A stretch of DNA of 64,000 nt, taken from assembly GCA_030867185.1 (NCBI GenBank), contig CM061493.1, positions 5,764,501-5,828,500 on the forward strand, in the 5' to 3' direction. Shown piece by piece: positions 22,801 through 35,937 of this stretch. The number at the start of each line of letters is the position of its first letter. Position 1 is the first letter of the stretch. A model generated the notes under the pieces. That model did no database searches and was not told the DNA's origin. It saw only the letters and a program-made list of their open reading frames with translations. Both the position numbers and the translations under genes were made by a program. Source of the DNA: Tagetes erecta. Taxonomy: Eukaryota; Streptophyta; Magnoliopsida; Asterales; Asteraceae.

Positions 22801-23160
22801 CATTGTGACATCCTGGTTGTCGCATGCACCCTAACGGACGAAACTCGTCACATAGTCAACCGTGAAGTCCTTGATGCCCTTGGTCCAAATGGGTTTGTAA
22901 TTAACAGCGCGAGGGGGCCACACATAGATGAAAAAGAACTGGTGTCTGCTCTTGTTGAAGGCCGAATAGCGGGTGCAGGTGTTGATGTCTTTGAGAAGGA
23001 ACCACATGTGCCTGAGGAGTTGTTTGGTCTTGATAATGTGGTCTTGTTGCCACATGTCGGAAGTGGGACGGTGGAGACGCGAAACGCGATGGCGGATCTT
23101 GTTGTTGGGAATTTAGAGGCTCATTTTAGCAAGAAGCCGCTGTTAACTCCAGTGGTTTGA
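19813..23160 (+). CDS. HPR2: HPR2/HPPR-like reductase copy C, altered cofactor site
   Basis: Exons 19813-20220 and 22642-23160 (intron 2421 bp, GT-AG, phase 0) encode 308 residues; a five-codon deletion in exon 1 (after TISQ) accounts for the difference from B. GLGRIG, catalytic Arg227 (NSARGP), Glu256 and His274 (LLPHVGS) remain. The nucleotide-specificity loop differs: B reads SYYSRSEKP, C reads SYSDISEKP, so the Arg that binds the NADPH 2'-phosphate is Ile and an Asp precedes it, as in NAD-dependent relatives such as phosphoglycerate dehydrogenase. I infer a shift towards NADH. FGVG replaces FSVG in the substrate loop. It is a tandem duplicate of B, with shared intron end and 3' UTR. The intron hosts an unknown ORF fragment, a SINE-like sequence and a poly(G) tract. 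Confidence 0.88.
20370..20527 (+). pseudogene. unrecognised ORF fragment in HPPR-C intron
   Basis: About 52 open codons with coding-like, GC-richer composition than the surrounding intron (ends GVAAQLVARLPATIM). It is absent from the B intron. I do not recognise the family; a transposon-derived fragment is likely because a SINE-like sequence follows directly. Confidence 0.25.
20545..20660 (+). mobile_element. tRNA-derived SINE-like sequence
   Basis: A tRNA D-arm-like TAGTGATTTATTGGTA is followed about 45 bp later by a perfect Pol III B box GGTTCGAATCC (20604-20614), then a tRNA-unrelated body and a terminal A run (20654-20660). No target duplication was identified. Confidence 0.4.
21180..21760 (+). 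repeat. intron block duplicated from the B-C intergenic region
   Basis: Matches the region about 17157-18310: GAGTTAAAGCATA, TTGAATT-TC-TTA, CTTGATTAAGTATATTTA, GATTATGAAGTTC, ATAAGAGCTT, ATTATAACACTCCT and TTTAGAGTCAAA occur in the same order. It lacks the MULE MITE found at 17601-18142. Confidence 0.75.
21319..21336 (+). repeat. poly(G) tract
   Basis: A run of about 17 G residues in the HPPR-C intron; a second shorter G run is at 21229-21236. Confidence 0.8.
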
Positions 23161-24076
23161 ATATGATTATGATGACATTGATATCAACAAGATGTAAACC
23201 ATTTGGTGTTAGTTATGCTTGCAACTTGTTTTCAAGCATGCTTATTGCAATTATTATATTTTGAGAGTGATTATTATGTTTAGCCCCTTTAAATAAAATA
23301 AGATGGTTATAGAAATAAATGTAAGTTAAATTCATTAGTGGAGAACTAAAGTTTTAATAGTTTTTCTTAACTGCTATTATATTTAAATAAAAAGAAAGTG
23401 CTAGCTAGAAGCTATACAAGACGAAACAAAAGAGTTTTCTACGAATCGATTGCAGATCATTAATAAATTTGGAAGGCGGTTTGAACATTGAGACGTAATA
23501 AATAGGAAGACTACTGAATACTCATCATGTATTTAATAAGGGTAGCTTTACCCACAAGGGAAAAGGAGGAAAGTTTCAACTCAAATACGGTCGTTAAATT
23601 TTTCAGTGATAGTGATTGATTTCTAATATTTTGAGAGGCCCATGAGGGGAAGCGATTCGGGTTCACAATTTAGGTTACTAGCCGTGGATGCAATATGAGA
23701 GGAAGCATAGTCTTAAATGGATAGAATAAAACTAGTCAGGTCTTTAGAGATAAATAATCATTTTAACCTTTTCAAGGGAAAAGATAACTTTTATCAAACC
23801 CTAAGGGAGTAAAACGTATTTAACTCTAAAAGTAAAAATAATTCAAGTGACATGGAAATAATAAGATTGCATGTGGGAAACATTGACCATTGGGATAAAA
23901 CATGTTACCGAAAATGAGTGAAACATTTATGTAACATACTAAGATAGGAGGTGTACTCAAATTATAATCATTAAAACCCTTCAATGAGAAAACATCATGT
24001 CATTACCCTCGGAAAATAGACACTCAAAAATTTAACCATTAAACCATTTGCTTAATTTAAAAACACAATAAACACA
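23161..24076. other. gene-free stretch downstream of HPPR C
   Basis: The HPPR-C 3' UTR with AATAAAA near 23293, then AT-rich DNA with no recognisable coding or RNA feature. Confidence 0.4.
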
Positions 24077-24408
24077 TATTATCAGGTGATCTTGCGAGCT
24101 ACCAAACAAGAAGATGTCCTCATCAACTGCCCTGTGAGATGATTCAACGAATCCAAGCCGACATACCTCATGATATCGTCATTCTCACCACCTATCTCAC
24201 CTAGTGCTCCGGATAACCTAAATAACTTCACCTATGCGAAATACATATTGTGAGGTGATCTTGCGAGCTATCAAATAAGAAGATATCCTCATCAACTGCG
24301 CTGTGAGATGATTTCAACAAATCCAAGCCAGTATACCTCATGATATCGTCATCCTCGCCAACTATCTCACCTAATGCTCCGGATAACCTAAATAACTTCA
24401 CCTATAAA
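24077..24408. repeat. tandem duplication, 169-bp period
   Basis: Two diverged copies share AGGTGATCTTGCGAGCTA, CCTCATCAACTGC, CTCATGATATCGTCAT and GCTCCGGATAACCTAAATAA. AGGTGATC starts at 24084 and again at 24253. Confidence 0.85.
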
Positions 24409-24566
24409 AAAAATAACCATAACCATCAACGTTAAAACTATTAAGTAACCTACAAAACCTTGGTTTAAAACTTGAAATAAATGAATATAAAATGGACCAA
24501 ACATTTAACCTAATGGGCTATAATGCTATATTAGGTTATAAACAAACCCAATTGCGCCACATGCCA

Positions 24567-24604
24567 TATAAAAGATCTTTCTAGAAGGTAGGTAACTTCT
24601 AGAC
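24567..24604 (+). promoter_or_regulatory. TATA box and heat-shock-element-like motifs of the HSP70 gene
   Basis: TATAAAA at 24567-24573 is followed by TTCTAGAA (24579-24586), an inverted pair of nTTCn/nGAAn units, and TTCTAGAC (24597-24604). A 5' UTR exon probably ends at CCGAG/GTACGA (24711) with an intron before the ATG, as in related plant genes; the acceptor may be near 25449. Placing heat-shock elements downstream of TATA is unusual, so heat control is only suggested. Confidence 0.45.
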
Positions 24605-25495
24605 GTATCCAGTTTCGGTGTTCAAAGTTGAACATAAACCTCACAACCTCTCTATCGCCCCCATTCGTTTACTGCAAACATTTACCAAACTATCGACACC
24701 TTCGTCCCGAGGTACGATCTACATCCTAATTTACGAGATCCGATTTCGATTGATCTGTAATTGTAACATTATTGTCGTAGATTCAATCTATATGTTAGCT
24801 GTATAATTTGTATTTGTTTCGGTTTTTACGGATTTGTAATTTGTATCGATTTAGCAGGTTTAGTGGTTGAGTGTTGTTGCAAAACTGAGATCGGCTTTTG
24901 TTTTTGAATTTTGAATGTTGTTAGGTCTTATAGTTATTGAGCTAATTGGTGTGATGTGTTTAATAAATGATTGCTTGATTGGTTAATCATGGCCGTGTGT
25001 TCATTTTTCGTCCACAGCTAGAATTGTTGAGTATATGAAATGATTGTGTAAGTGTACAATACATAACTATATGTTAGTTTTTGTTAGGGACTTAGGGCTA
25101 CAATTATTGAGCTAATCGGTGCAATGTGTTTAAATGTTGTCGTTTTAGTTTGATTGAGCTGGAAGAGTCTTACATTAATGTAAATTGATGTTCATTTTAT
25201 GATTAATAACTAGAATTGTACAGGTGTTAGTTTTTGAGTTTTGGCAGTGATTGCTTGTGTAAAGGAGCTTTAGTATTAATTTTTTGGTGTTTACATATGT
25301 TAGTGATTGATTATGTGAAGGAGCTTTGATATTCATTACTCGGTGTTTACGTATGTTATAGAATTGTTGATGAATAATGAAATAGTTTATCAACTTTTTA
25401 TGTGACTTGTAGTTAATTAATTCATGTGGTTTAGGTTGATTCGTGCTAGGAAGAATAACTTTGTTGATTGAATAAGCTACATTGCTAAAGGAAAT

Positions 25496-28400
25496 ATGAG
25501 TGTGGTTGGATTTGATCTTGGGAACGAGAGCTGTGTTGTGGCAGTTGCCAGACAAAGGGGAATTGATGTTGTTCTTAATGATGAGTCAAAGCGTGAGACT
25601 CCTGCTCTTGTGTGTTTTGGTGACAAACAGCGGTTTCTTGGGACAGCTGGCGCTGCATCCAGCATGATGAACCCTAAGAATACTATCTCCCAGATAAAGC
25701 GGTTGATAGGCCGACCGTTCTCAGATCCTGAATTACAACAAGATCTTAAGGCGTTGCCTTTTAAAGTTACTGAGGGACCTGATGGCTTTCCGCTAATCCA
25801 TGCTCAGTATCTTGGAGAAACAAGGACGTTTACACCGACCCAGGTTATGGGTATGGTGTTTTCAAACATGAAGACGATAGCGGAGAAGAATTTGAATTCA
25901 GCAGTGGTGGATTGCTGCATTGGGATACCTATTTATTTCACTGATCTTCAAAGAAGAGCTGTTATGGATGCAGCTACTATAGCTGGCTTGCATCCTTTAC
26001 GGTTGATGCATGAAACAACTGCAACTGCTTTAGCCTATGGAATATACAAGACTGACTTACCCGAGAATGAACAGCTGAATGTAGCCTTTGTTGACATTGG
26101 CCATGCTAGCATGCAGGTCTGCATAGCAGGCTTCAAGAAAGGTCAACTGAAGATATTGGCTCATTCATTTGACCGTTGCCTTGGAGGGAGGGATTTTGAT
26201 GAGGTCTTGTTCCAGTACTTTGCTGAAAAATTCAAAGCAGACTACAAAATTGACGTGTTCCAGAACGCAAGGGCTTGTCTCAGGCTTCGGGCTGCATGTG
26301 AAAAGCTGAAGAAGGTACTCAGTGCTAATCCAGAAGCACCCATGAACATAGAATGCTTGATGGATGACAAGGATGTTAGAGGTTTTATAAAGAGAGACGA
26401 GTTTGAACAAATTAGCACACCGATATTGGAACGTGTAAAGAAACCTCTTGAGAAGGCTCTTTTGGAAGCTGAACTTACAGTTGACAATATTTATGCTGTG
26501 GAAGTTGTTGGTTCAGGTTCTAGGGTGCCGGCAGTAATCAAGATTTTGACAGAATTCTTTGGAAAAGAACCGAGGCGTACAATGAATGCAAGCGAGTGTG
26601 TTTCAAAAGGCTGTGCTTTGGAGTGTGCCATTCTTAGTCCGACTTTCAAAGTTAGAGAGTTTCAGGTATAATCCTGGCTTTCTTTTGAACTGTGCAAGTG
26701 ACTTTTAATTTCAATTTTCTATATTATTTGAGAACCTAAATGGATTGCCTTATGTTATTGAAGGTCCAAGAGAGCTTCCCCTTTTCAATTGCTTTAACAT
26801 GGAAAGGATCTGCGCAAGATTCCCCAAATGGAACTGTGGAGAATCAACAAAGCAGTATTGTTTTTCCCAAGGGAAATCAAATTCCCAGCGTGAAAGCTCT
26901 GACTTTCTATAGAACCGGCACATTTACAGTTGACATGCAATATGCGGATGTTAGTGAATTACAGGCATCAGCAAAGATCAGTACTTACACAGTAAGATTT
27001 GCTCGCTGATTCAAGAAATATATTTAGTTGTCAAATAGTGTAGGGTTATGCTCATTGCTTAAACTTTTATGTCGTGTATGATTTGCCCAGATTGGTCCCT
27101 TCCAAGCAACAAAAGGTGAGCGTGCTAAGGTGAAGGTGAAAGCCCGTTTGAATTTGCATGGGATTGTCTCTGTGGAGTCTGCACAGGTGGGACTTTGAGT
27201 TTCACATCAATTAAATTTTTGGCTTTGTTGGTCCTTTGTGCATATTGTTTACTTTCTATGTTTTTCATTCCAGCTTATTGAAGAAGAGGAAGTTGAAGTT
27301 CCAGTGTCGAATGAATCATCAAAGATGGATGTGGATAAGGCTCCAGCTGAGGCAGTCTCTTCCAATGGAAATGATGTAAATATGCAGGATGCCTCTGTGA
27401 CTGAGAATGGTGCTACAGAAACTGGAGATAATCCTGTTCAGATGGAGACTGACACCAAGGTTAGTAAGCCATTACTGCACAAATGAAAAGAGACATCAGG
27501 TGTATCAACTGCATTAGTTTGTAAAACCGGAACTTGGGTCTGATGAAGTTTTTTTAGATGTGGTGCAAAAGTCAGTTTTTCTGTATTATGTTTTGCAGGT
27601 GGAAGCTCCAAAGAAAAAGGTCAAAAGAACCGACGTAACAGTTTCTGAGTTGGTCTATGGGGCAATGCTACCTGTAGATGTGCAGAAAGCAGTGGAAAAG
27701 GAGTTTGAAATGGCATTGCAAGACCGGGTTATGGAAGAAACAAAGGACAAAAAGAATGCAGTTGAAGCCTATGTCTATGAGATGAGGAACAAGGTATTTT
27801 CTTATTTACTTCCAAATAGTCTTTAATATGTATATAGACACATGCATGTCTACATATATGTACTTATGCACACACATGTATACACTTGGAAGTAGCGACT
27901 AACAGTTTTCTCCTGTTTTTAAGCTTCATGATAAATTGCATGAGTTTGTCACGGATTCAGAGAGAGAAGGGTTTATCACGAAGCTTCAAGAAACTGAAGA
28001 TTGGTTATATGAAGATGGTGAAGATGAAACCAAAGGTGTATATGTCGCCAAACTTGATGAGCTCAAGAAGGTTTGCTTTCTTCATTTCATCTTATATGTA
28101 TATACATGTTTGTAATGTTTAAGTTGCACATATAACTCTGTTTTAACAATTGCAGCAAGGTGATCCTATTGAACAACGGTATAGAGAGCACTCAGAAAGA
28201 GGATCCTTTATTGATCAACTGTTCAATATTGTTAATGGGTACAAACAGGCTGTTGCATCAGCTGATCCCAAGTATGAACACATTGACTTGAGCGAGAAAC
28301 AGAAGGTAATTAATCTCAATATCCATTTTTTAATGTATGTGCATCAATCATCAATCGTTTTTATTTGTTCTCGCTGGTATGACCCATGTCCTCTTTCAGG

Positions 28401-29401
28401 TCTTGAATGAGTGCTCAGAAGCACAAAGTTGGTTGACGGAGAAAAAACAACTCCAAGACTCACTTCCAAAGCATGCTGACCCAGTTCTTCTAACATCTGA
28501 TATTAGAAAGAAAGCAGAGGCACTTGACAGGTATATTCTCAACTTAACATTATATATTTGTATTGTATTATAGTGAGATTCAACATTACATGTGCATGTG
28601 TTTTAGTTTAATCTCCAGTAACCCTAAATCCTATATTATTGCTTCAATTAATTTATCATTTTCTAATTGTAATTGTGTGTAGGTCTTCTAATTAGTTAAA
28701 TGCTGTCTTATTGATTGCTAAACAATATACTTGAATCAATAGTTCATTATATCCCATATCGACCAAACATGATGGAATGTAATCACTTTATAACTTGTTT
28801 CGCTGCGTCCAATACGTAATAGCATGGTTCTAAAAAGCGTGTATGAGGAGTGAGGCACATTGAGCAATTAGGAAAAAGTCTCCCTCATGCACTTCTCGAC
28901 TCAAATTTAAAATTGGGGTCTGTTTGAAGGATGACATGTAAAAACACATAAGGGTTGGTTGTACATGTAAAGCTTCTTTTGCTGTACATAGTAACTCCTC
29001 GTGTATATGAAGCTCTCACCTTTTGCCTCGATTTCCGAGACCTAAACACCTCATGCTTTTTAAGACCAAGCTGTTGCAATCGGCTTACCCCGAGGACCTA
29101 TCATTTGGGTCTCTACTTTATACCTCCGTATTTTTATTGATGATTTCTGCCGCATCTGAAATATAAATGTTTTTTTTATATGTACAGGGTGTGCAGACCA
29201 ATAATGTCAAAACCAAAGCCGAAGCCAAAGCCAGCTACCCCCGAGAAGGCTGCCTCACCTCCACCATCAAGTGCACCAACTCAAGAAGGTGAGCAGGCAG
29301 AGAACACCACAACCCCAAACCCAAACCCAGATGCAGAAAACAACGGAAAAGCTGACGAGCCAGCAGCTATGGAAACAGAGAAGCCTGAGGCTGCAGCTTA
29401 A
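25496..29401 (+). CDS. HSP70-15: HSP110-class chaperone, HSP70-14/15-like
   Basis: Nine coding exons: 25496-26665, 26764-26991, 27091-27186, 27274-27459, 27599-27793, 27924-28070, 28156-28305, 28400-28530 and 29188-29401, all GT-AG and in phase, giving 838 residues (Arabidopsis HSP70-14/15 are close to 830). The first exon is the whole ATPase domain: GFDLGNESCVVAVARQRG (a divergent DLG-N of the HSP110 group rather than DLGTT), RETPALV, IGIPIYFTD, FVDIGHASMQV and VEVVGSGSRVPAV. Then come a substrate-binding beta domain, an acidic loop (MDVDKAPAE, METDTK), a KKKVKR basic patch, a helical lid, and a Pro/Lys-rich acidic tail ending PEAAA. HSP110 proteins act as nucleotide-exchange factors and holdases for cytosolic HSP70. 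The stop is at 29399. Confidence 0.95.
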
Positions 29402-31674
29402 CTGTTAAGCCTAGTGTCTTCTTATAATTCTGTGTTTTCTAAATTTTATTTATTGATTGAGGACCGTGTTGCTGTTTCAGTTGTATAATCACGATTATAG
29501 ATTTTGGTGGAGGGTGGGCGTTTGTTCGCTGGTCTATTTTGGTTTAAAATTATACGTGTTTAGGTTTATGTGTGTGAGGTGTTCACGAGCAGGACATTTG
29601 ATTTTTACAGGTTTCAATTGAGACCTGTACCTATACTCTGAATGAATTTTGCCTTTGCCTTTTTTTTTGCACATCATTTTGCTCTCTTTTATTGAGCATT
29701 TAATTATCATTCTGGTTCTTGATTATCTTTGTCAAGAGCGATCTTATTTGTGGATAGGCATGTTCGATTTGCTAAAATAATTCTAATCCGGCTAGTGCTT
29801 TTGTTGAAATATGTATATGTGGTCGATGTCTTTTATTTTCTTCCAATCCCTTAACACCATATGACATGTAACATGTTAGTTCTCTCATTCAATTTTCATA
29901 CAACACATCACTGTAACTAGTCTGATTGTAAGAAAGTTATGTACTCCTTTGGACTTGGAATTGGTTTTTTTAGGGTTCAGATTTTTTGAAACAACCTGAA
30001 AGCATGACATGAACTTCATTATAAATTCGGGGGGTTGGGTTTACATTGAATGAATGTGGGTTAGTTTTAGGTTGAACCTATTGACCTACTTAGAAAAATA
30101 GGTTGGGTTTGTGTCAATCCATTGAGTTTACGGGTTGATATGATTTTTTATATAAAACAAGCTTAGGGTATACATGCAACCTAGGACGTTTTACGTTAAA
30201 CCTATAATCATATTAAATACCTTCGTTGTGTATATCTAGATGGAAATTCCTAATTTTTTGCAATCCGCTTTCATTTGGAGAATGCTATTTGTGGTTAATT
30301 TGAAATTTTGAACTGTTAAAAACCAGGTCATGTTTGGGTTTGATGGATGATTAAATTTTCAAGTTCGAATCGGGTTTGACCCACCAACCCGAAACCTTAC
30401 CCATTAAGCAACCCTGTTTTTTTTTGTGACATTCTTGACATACCAACCCTAAATAGAGTAGTTCAATCCATTAATAAACCGTGTCACTGATAATCCTAAA
30501 GTATACCGTGCTTAGTAAAATCGACCTCGTTTAAAAAAACCAATCTGAGTAACTTAGTTTTGTGGACACATAAGACTAATACTATAGTGTGTGTGCTTCA
30601 GGAAATGGCTCTACTCTGATATCATTTTGCGACCAAGTTGAACTCCGGGTTTGATTTGAATTGAATAATCTTGATGATTATGATATGACATGTTATTAAT
30701 ATCTAGTTGCAATGTTTGTTGTGATGAACATGGTGAATATGATTTTGGCATCATCACTTGTAAACCTGTTGAGCTCAATTCTTGAGATGAATGATTGTAA
30801 GCTTTTTTTATTAATCTTGTGTTGCATATGAAATGAGTGAGTTTAATGAATTAATGTTGTATCGATTTTAACATGTCGTAACTTTGAGTGTTTAGTGACT
30901 TGTATGTATAACTTATAAAAACTTTCTTGCTTCTGTTACTACATCTTGTAAAATGTTTACTGGTAAATTAAACACAGATGCCTAAAAAACTTGCAAGGAG
31001 ATAAAACTCAACAATATCTATAACTTTGGTAAGCTTTTTACCTGTAACTCATTGTGCATATGAAGCTTGTTCTCGTTTCTTCGTTTAAGAACCTCGTCGA
31101 TCTACAACAAACATACCCTACGTCTCATCCTTATTTTTTCTCTAATCTAGTAAAAAATTAAAAATAACTGTATAATTCTTATGACAAAAACTAATCAGTT
31201 AGGTAATTTTACTGTAGAAATTTTTTTAAAAAATGAAACAAAAGAATACATAGAAACATAAAAAGAGATATGTCCACACCCCATAAAATAACTAATTAAA
31301 CATGCAACAATATTACAATAACAAACAAAAGCAGTTTTGTCCCAAACTCATATTTCAACAAACAAAACACTGAAACAGATCATATGCAGGACTTTGGTTC
31401 TTATATACAATGATAAACCTATACACGAGCCCTACAAGCTAGATTTATCGCTAGATAACGTCAAAATGTGCATTGCTTTTTGCGTGCGAGCGTGAGAATC
31501 ATTAACATTAAATTCTCAGGACCCGTCAATTCCCTGCTAACAACATATGTCTGACTGTTCTTTTTTTTTTGTCCATTCTCTTGATGGAGTATCTTTATAT
31601 ACCTTAAATCCACCTTAATCAATCAATCGGTATTTTCTGAACTCCAATACTTTAGCCTAAATAATGAGTTGTTG
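29402..31674. other. intergenic between convergent HSP70 and PERK genes
   Basis: The 3' ends of both genes face each other. The DNA holds degraded repeat phrases (GGGTTTGACCCACCAACCCG near 30370; TGACCTACTTAG near 30085) and no convincing ORF or RNA gene. Confidence 0.45.
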
Positions 31675-34600
31675 TTACTTCTTAGTTCTTAGCCCCTCAC
31701 TGCTAGATCCAGAGAGATGTTGACCAGAATTACTTGTGGGTGCACTACACCCGCTAGAGTTATTTTGGCTTCCAAACAACATCTTTTCGAACTTTTTTAG
31801 CTCCTCTTTATATTGGGCAGTGTCAAAATTTAAACTTTCATGAGAACCATTTGATTTCTTGTGTCCATGTTTGATACCCTCATCTAAATCCTTGATTGAC
31901 AAGTTTCCTTCTAAGGCTCTAGCTATCTGCACCCAAATTTAATGGTAACTTTATATCCAAGCTTTTGTACCCAGCTTTGAATTTGGAAATGAAGGCCCTA
32001 AAAGGTTAACTTAGACGATTCATGACTTACTGAAACTATTGAGGGACTTTGGTTGTGCAACTGAAACACCACATAAAGGCTTGGAAGTCGCCTAAAGCCC
32101 GTGTTTAAATGCACAAAACCACCATCCTTATTTTGTTCAACAAGTTATACGACAATTAAAATTTAAAATATATAACGTTTTGTAATAATATTTTACACGC
32201 TAACTATTTACTAACAGGTTGACTAGTTTTAGAAAAAGAGTATCGGGTCAACTCAACACAATCCATTTTGACGGCACAAAAAGTTGCACATTACCCAATC
32301 AACCCAAGCTGTACAATTTTACTACCTCTACCATTCAAGAGGCCATGACATATAAAAAGGTTAACAAAAGTACCTGACTCATTGATGGTCTTCGTCTTGC
32401 TAAATGGCGCACACAAACAGCAGCACAAGCAATCATCCTAGACATTTCAGTAGAGTCATAATTATTCTGCAATCTTGCATCTGCTAATGAGCTAAAATTG
32501 TCATCCTTCAACACTTGAGCTAGCAATGGCCTTGCCTGTATATGAGATGTATGCAATTAGTAATTCTTGATAAATATTTTTTTTTGGTTATTGATATAGA
32601 TGTTGAAATAATATTAATATGGCTGTGTATAGAAAAAACTTACAGATGTTTACTAATTAACAGAACCAACTACCAAAAGATCGCCATTACTAAAAAAAAA
32701 AACTAACCCAGTCAACGATATTATCGTCCAAGAAATGAGTTTTATCAATGGGCCGACGTCCAGTGATTAATTCAAGAAGCATGACACCAAAGGAAAAGAC
32801 ATCTGATTTCTCAGTCAACTTTCCGGTAAGAGCATACTCTGGAGCTAAATAGCTAAAAAGGTATGCATTTAGATATGGATATATATTAATATGAATTACA
32901 TACTCATGATAAATTAAAAGAAAATGGGAAAGATAGACTAAGCATATTGATATTTGATAATAGAATATGACAAGAAAAAGAGACAATCTGACCCAAAAGT
33001 TCCTATCACCCGAGTAGAAATATGAGTATCTGTTTCAGGAGAGAATCGAGCAAGTCCAAAATCTGCAACCTGAAAAAAAGAATTTGGCTTTTGACATAAG
33101 ATGTTGAGTGATGTCAAAATATAAGTACTAGGAACTTTCTTAATTACATTTACACCGATTCTCATAACATAATTCGTTAAGCTCTTGTTCTTTTAAGAAA
33201 GAATTACGGATGACACAACATTTTTAATAGACAAATACTAGGATCACAAATCATGTACATCATAAGTTCATTCATTGGAGTTTCAATTATAGATGATGCA
33301 AGCATTTTTCTACCTTTGGCTCAAAGTTATTATCAAGAAGTATATTAGCAGACTTGATATCCCGATGAATGATCTTAGGATGACCTGCAATATAGATTGG
33401 TTTCGTATCATATCTTGAGAGTCAAAATAGTTATAAAGAAAAAAAATATACTCCGTAGTTTCTAACTAACTCACAGTCCTCATGCAGATATGCCAACCCT
33501 TTTGCTGATCCTAAAGCAATTTTCATCCTCATATCCCAGTTTAAGAAATTGTTTCCTTTCCCTGCCATGTCATAGTTTTCGCATGAAATGAGTTGTTTAT
33601 CACAGTGTGCAACGGCTATATATGCACTATGGTGGTCTAGTTCGATGTAACTATATTTGTATAATCTTCGAAAACAAACTTCCAGGTGCATAATTGCTCG
33701 CTAAAAGTAGGTTTAAGAGTGCCAAACATACTGCATACAATGCTAAAATTCTAAAACAGAACTTGACTCACCGTGTAAGTGGAACTCTAAGGTGTTGTTT
33801 GGAACAAACTCATAAACCAACATTCTCTGAAGCCCAGACGAGCAGTATCCAACCAATGAAACAAGGTGTTTGTGATGAACACGACTAATGATAGCAACTT
33901 CAGCCTGAAACTCACGTTCACCTTGTCCGCTTCCAATTTTCAACTGTTTAATGGCAACTTTCTCTCCAGTTGGAAGGACTCCTTTATGAACATAACCAAA
34001 ACCACCTTGACCAAGAAAATTAGCATGTGAGAAACCTTCCGTTGCATTTGCTAAATCCTCGTATGTGAATATAGCCTTGTTGTTTCCATAACCTATGTTA
34101 GTTATATTGGGCTTTCCAAAGTCTGCACTGCTTGTTGAAAGTGGTTGAGGGAGGATTGAGGAAGCGATCGAGGATAACGGAACATTAGATGTTGAGTTAG
34201 TGAACTTTGGTGCCAAGCCATCCTTTCTTTTGTTTGACGGAGTAGTATTAGGCTGCCAGTCTTGAAACCATTTAACAAAACCAGTTTAGTTATCATAGAT
34301 CTATATAAAGTAAATCGCAGCATGCGTCGGACAACATGTTACTTAACTACTTAATCACAACTTATGTGAATCTACTCATCTAACACCAATTCTGCCCCTA
34401 AATATATATATGCTAATGACAGTTATATATTTTCAGTTTATGCAGACGATATTTAGTTTATAAAAACAAACAGTATTATATTTTCAGCTTGCAGATCTTC
34501 AGACCACATCTTCAATTACAGACATAAAACCAGATGAAATCAGACCGCAAACACTTTTTGTCTGAAAAACAAACAGCACCTAAATAATCATCATTTTCAA

Positions 34601-35064
34601 TTTCAAAAAACAACTCTACATGACCATATATCCAAATCACAGCTCTAATTAAATTAGCTATACATGATAATGCTAACAGATTAAATTGATCATCAGTATC
34701 AATCAATTATCAAAAACGGAAAAAAAGTATATGAAGTTGAATATCTAAAATGAACAGCAACCTAACCTAGCTAATTACCTTTAAGAGCTAGCAGATCATC
34801 CGGCAAACGACGTCGTCGTCGTCTTCTGTTGATGTACCAAACAACGAAAATGACAACAATTACAACCACAACAGCGCCACCTATGGCGATTCCAACTCCA
34901 AGCGCCGCAAATGAAGAGTTAGTATCCACTCGGTTAGGAGGCGAAGGACTAAAATCGGAGGTGATCGAAGTTCCGTTTGTCGGAGGAAGTAAAGGAAAGG
35001 TTTTTAACGGAGGAGGAGTAGTGATGTTGAGTACAGCTGGCGGAGAAGTTACCGGAGACGACAT
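31675..35064 (-). CDS. PERK15: proline-rich extensin-like receptor kinase, PERK15-like
   Basis: Eight exons on the minus strand: 35064-34779, 34260-33772, 33561-33475, 33384-33314, 33069-32993, 32852-32708, 32535-32374 and 31926-31675; every phase fits and the product is 522 residues. A short Pro/Ser/Thr ectodomain (1-50) precedes one transmembrane helix (53-78) and an Arg-rich stop (RRRRRRR). The kinase domain shows GQGGFG 179-184, catalytic Lys200 (VAIK), HRD with Asp296, DFG 314-316 and the YLAPEYA segment, so it looks active. PERKs sit in the plasma membrane and are thought to sense cell-wall state. There is no cleaved signal peptide, as in PERK15. The start at 35064 is the only ATG giving the ectodomain. 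Confidence 0.93.
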
Positions 35065-35937
35065 CGACGGTGATCACCAAAAAAGTGAAAATGAAAAGTT
35101 TTCGCTTTTGAGAATTTTGCATGATGAAGAAAAATGGCGGTATAGTGTTCGAGAAGCTTCATCTTTTTTTGAGTGTAACATTTGTCAACCGTCTTTTAAA
35201 ACGATGATTAAATTTTATTTTATGTTTTCTTTAAACAACAAAATAATAAACGTTATAGATGCGTTACTCTTAAAATCATCACAACCGTATTTTGTTGGAT
35301 TTGAACCTTGATTACATTGTACAACACTTTATTGTTTGATTTCATTTTGTTTAGGAAATAATAATGTTGAAAAAAAACGAATTTGTCGATAATATTTATA
35401 CTTTAAAGGTGTTATAGTTTGTAACGTATTTATGTGAAAATACAATCATAAAATAATTGAAATCGCTTATTCTTGTAATCATCTGACAACCGTCAAAACC
35501 AGCACCACCGCACCTCCTTTATTGCATTTATCGTGTTTTGCAGGGCAGCTATCTTCGAAGTGCTGATGCCACTGTGGCACTTTCACCTACCATTCACCAA
35601 CAATAACAATAGTAATGTTGGTAGTGGTGAGGGTGGTAACGATGAAAACAACAATGGTTGGGGGTGGCCAATGCTGTGACGATGGTAAAACGAGAGTGGA
35701 TAATGGTAGTGTTTGTGACAATTGGTATTTATGTGTTCATGGAGATGTGGTTGGGTTGACGACGCTTGGAATTGTTGATCCTAAAAACTATTATATTTTG
35801 CATTGAATCTAACATGAAAGACATACTTATAGGTCAAATATTATATATTTTAACCTTCAAATTATGAAACCGATGTGACGTTATTATTTGCACTTACGTT
35901 TCCCTGGGCCCCTTTGACGTAAGGAGAAATCTGCTAA
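35065..35937. other. PERK upstream region and intergenic DNA
   Basis: The promoter side of the PERK gene. The plus-strand ORF at 34829-35311 is antisense to exon 1; the ORF at 35615-35806 is low-complexity (VV and DDG runs). No further gene. Confidence 0.4.

Noticed and set aside
34829..35311. 160-codon plus-strand ORF
   Set aside because: It is antisense to the PERK first exon and composed of its mirrored Val/Arg-rich transmembrane codons.
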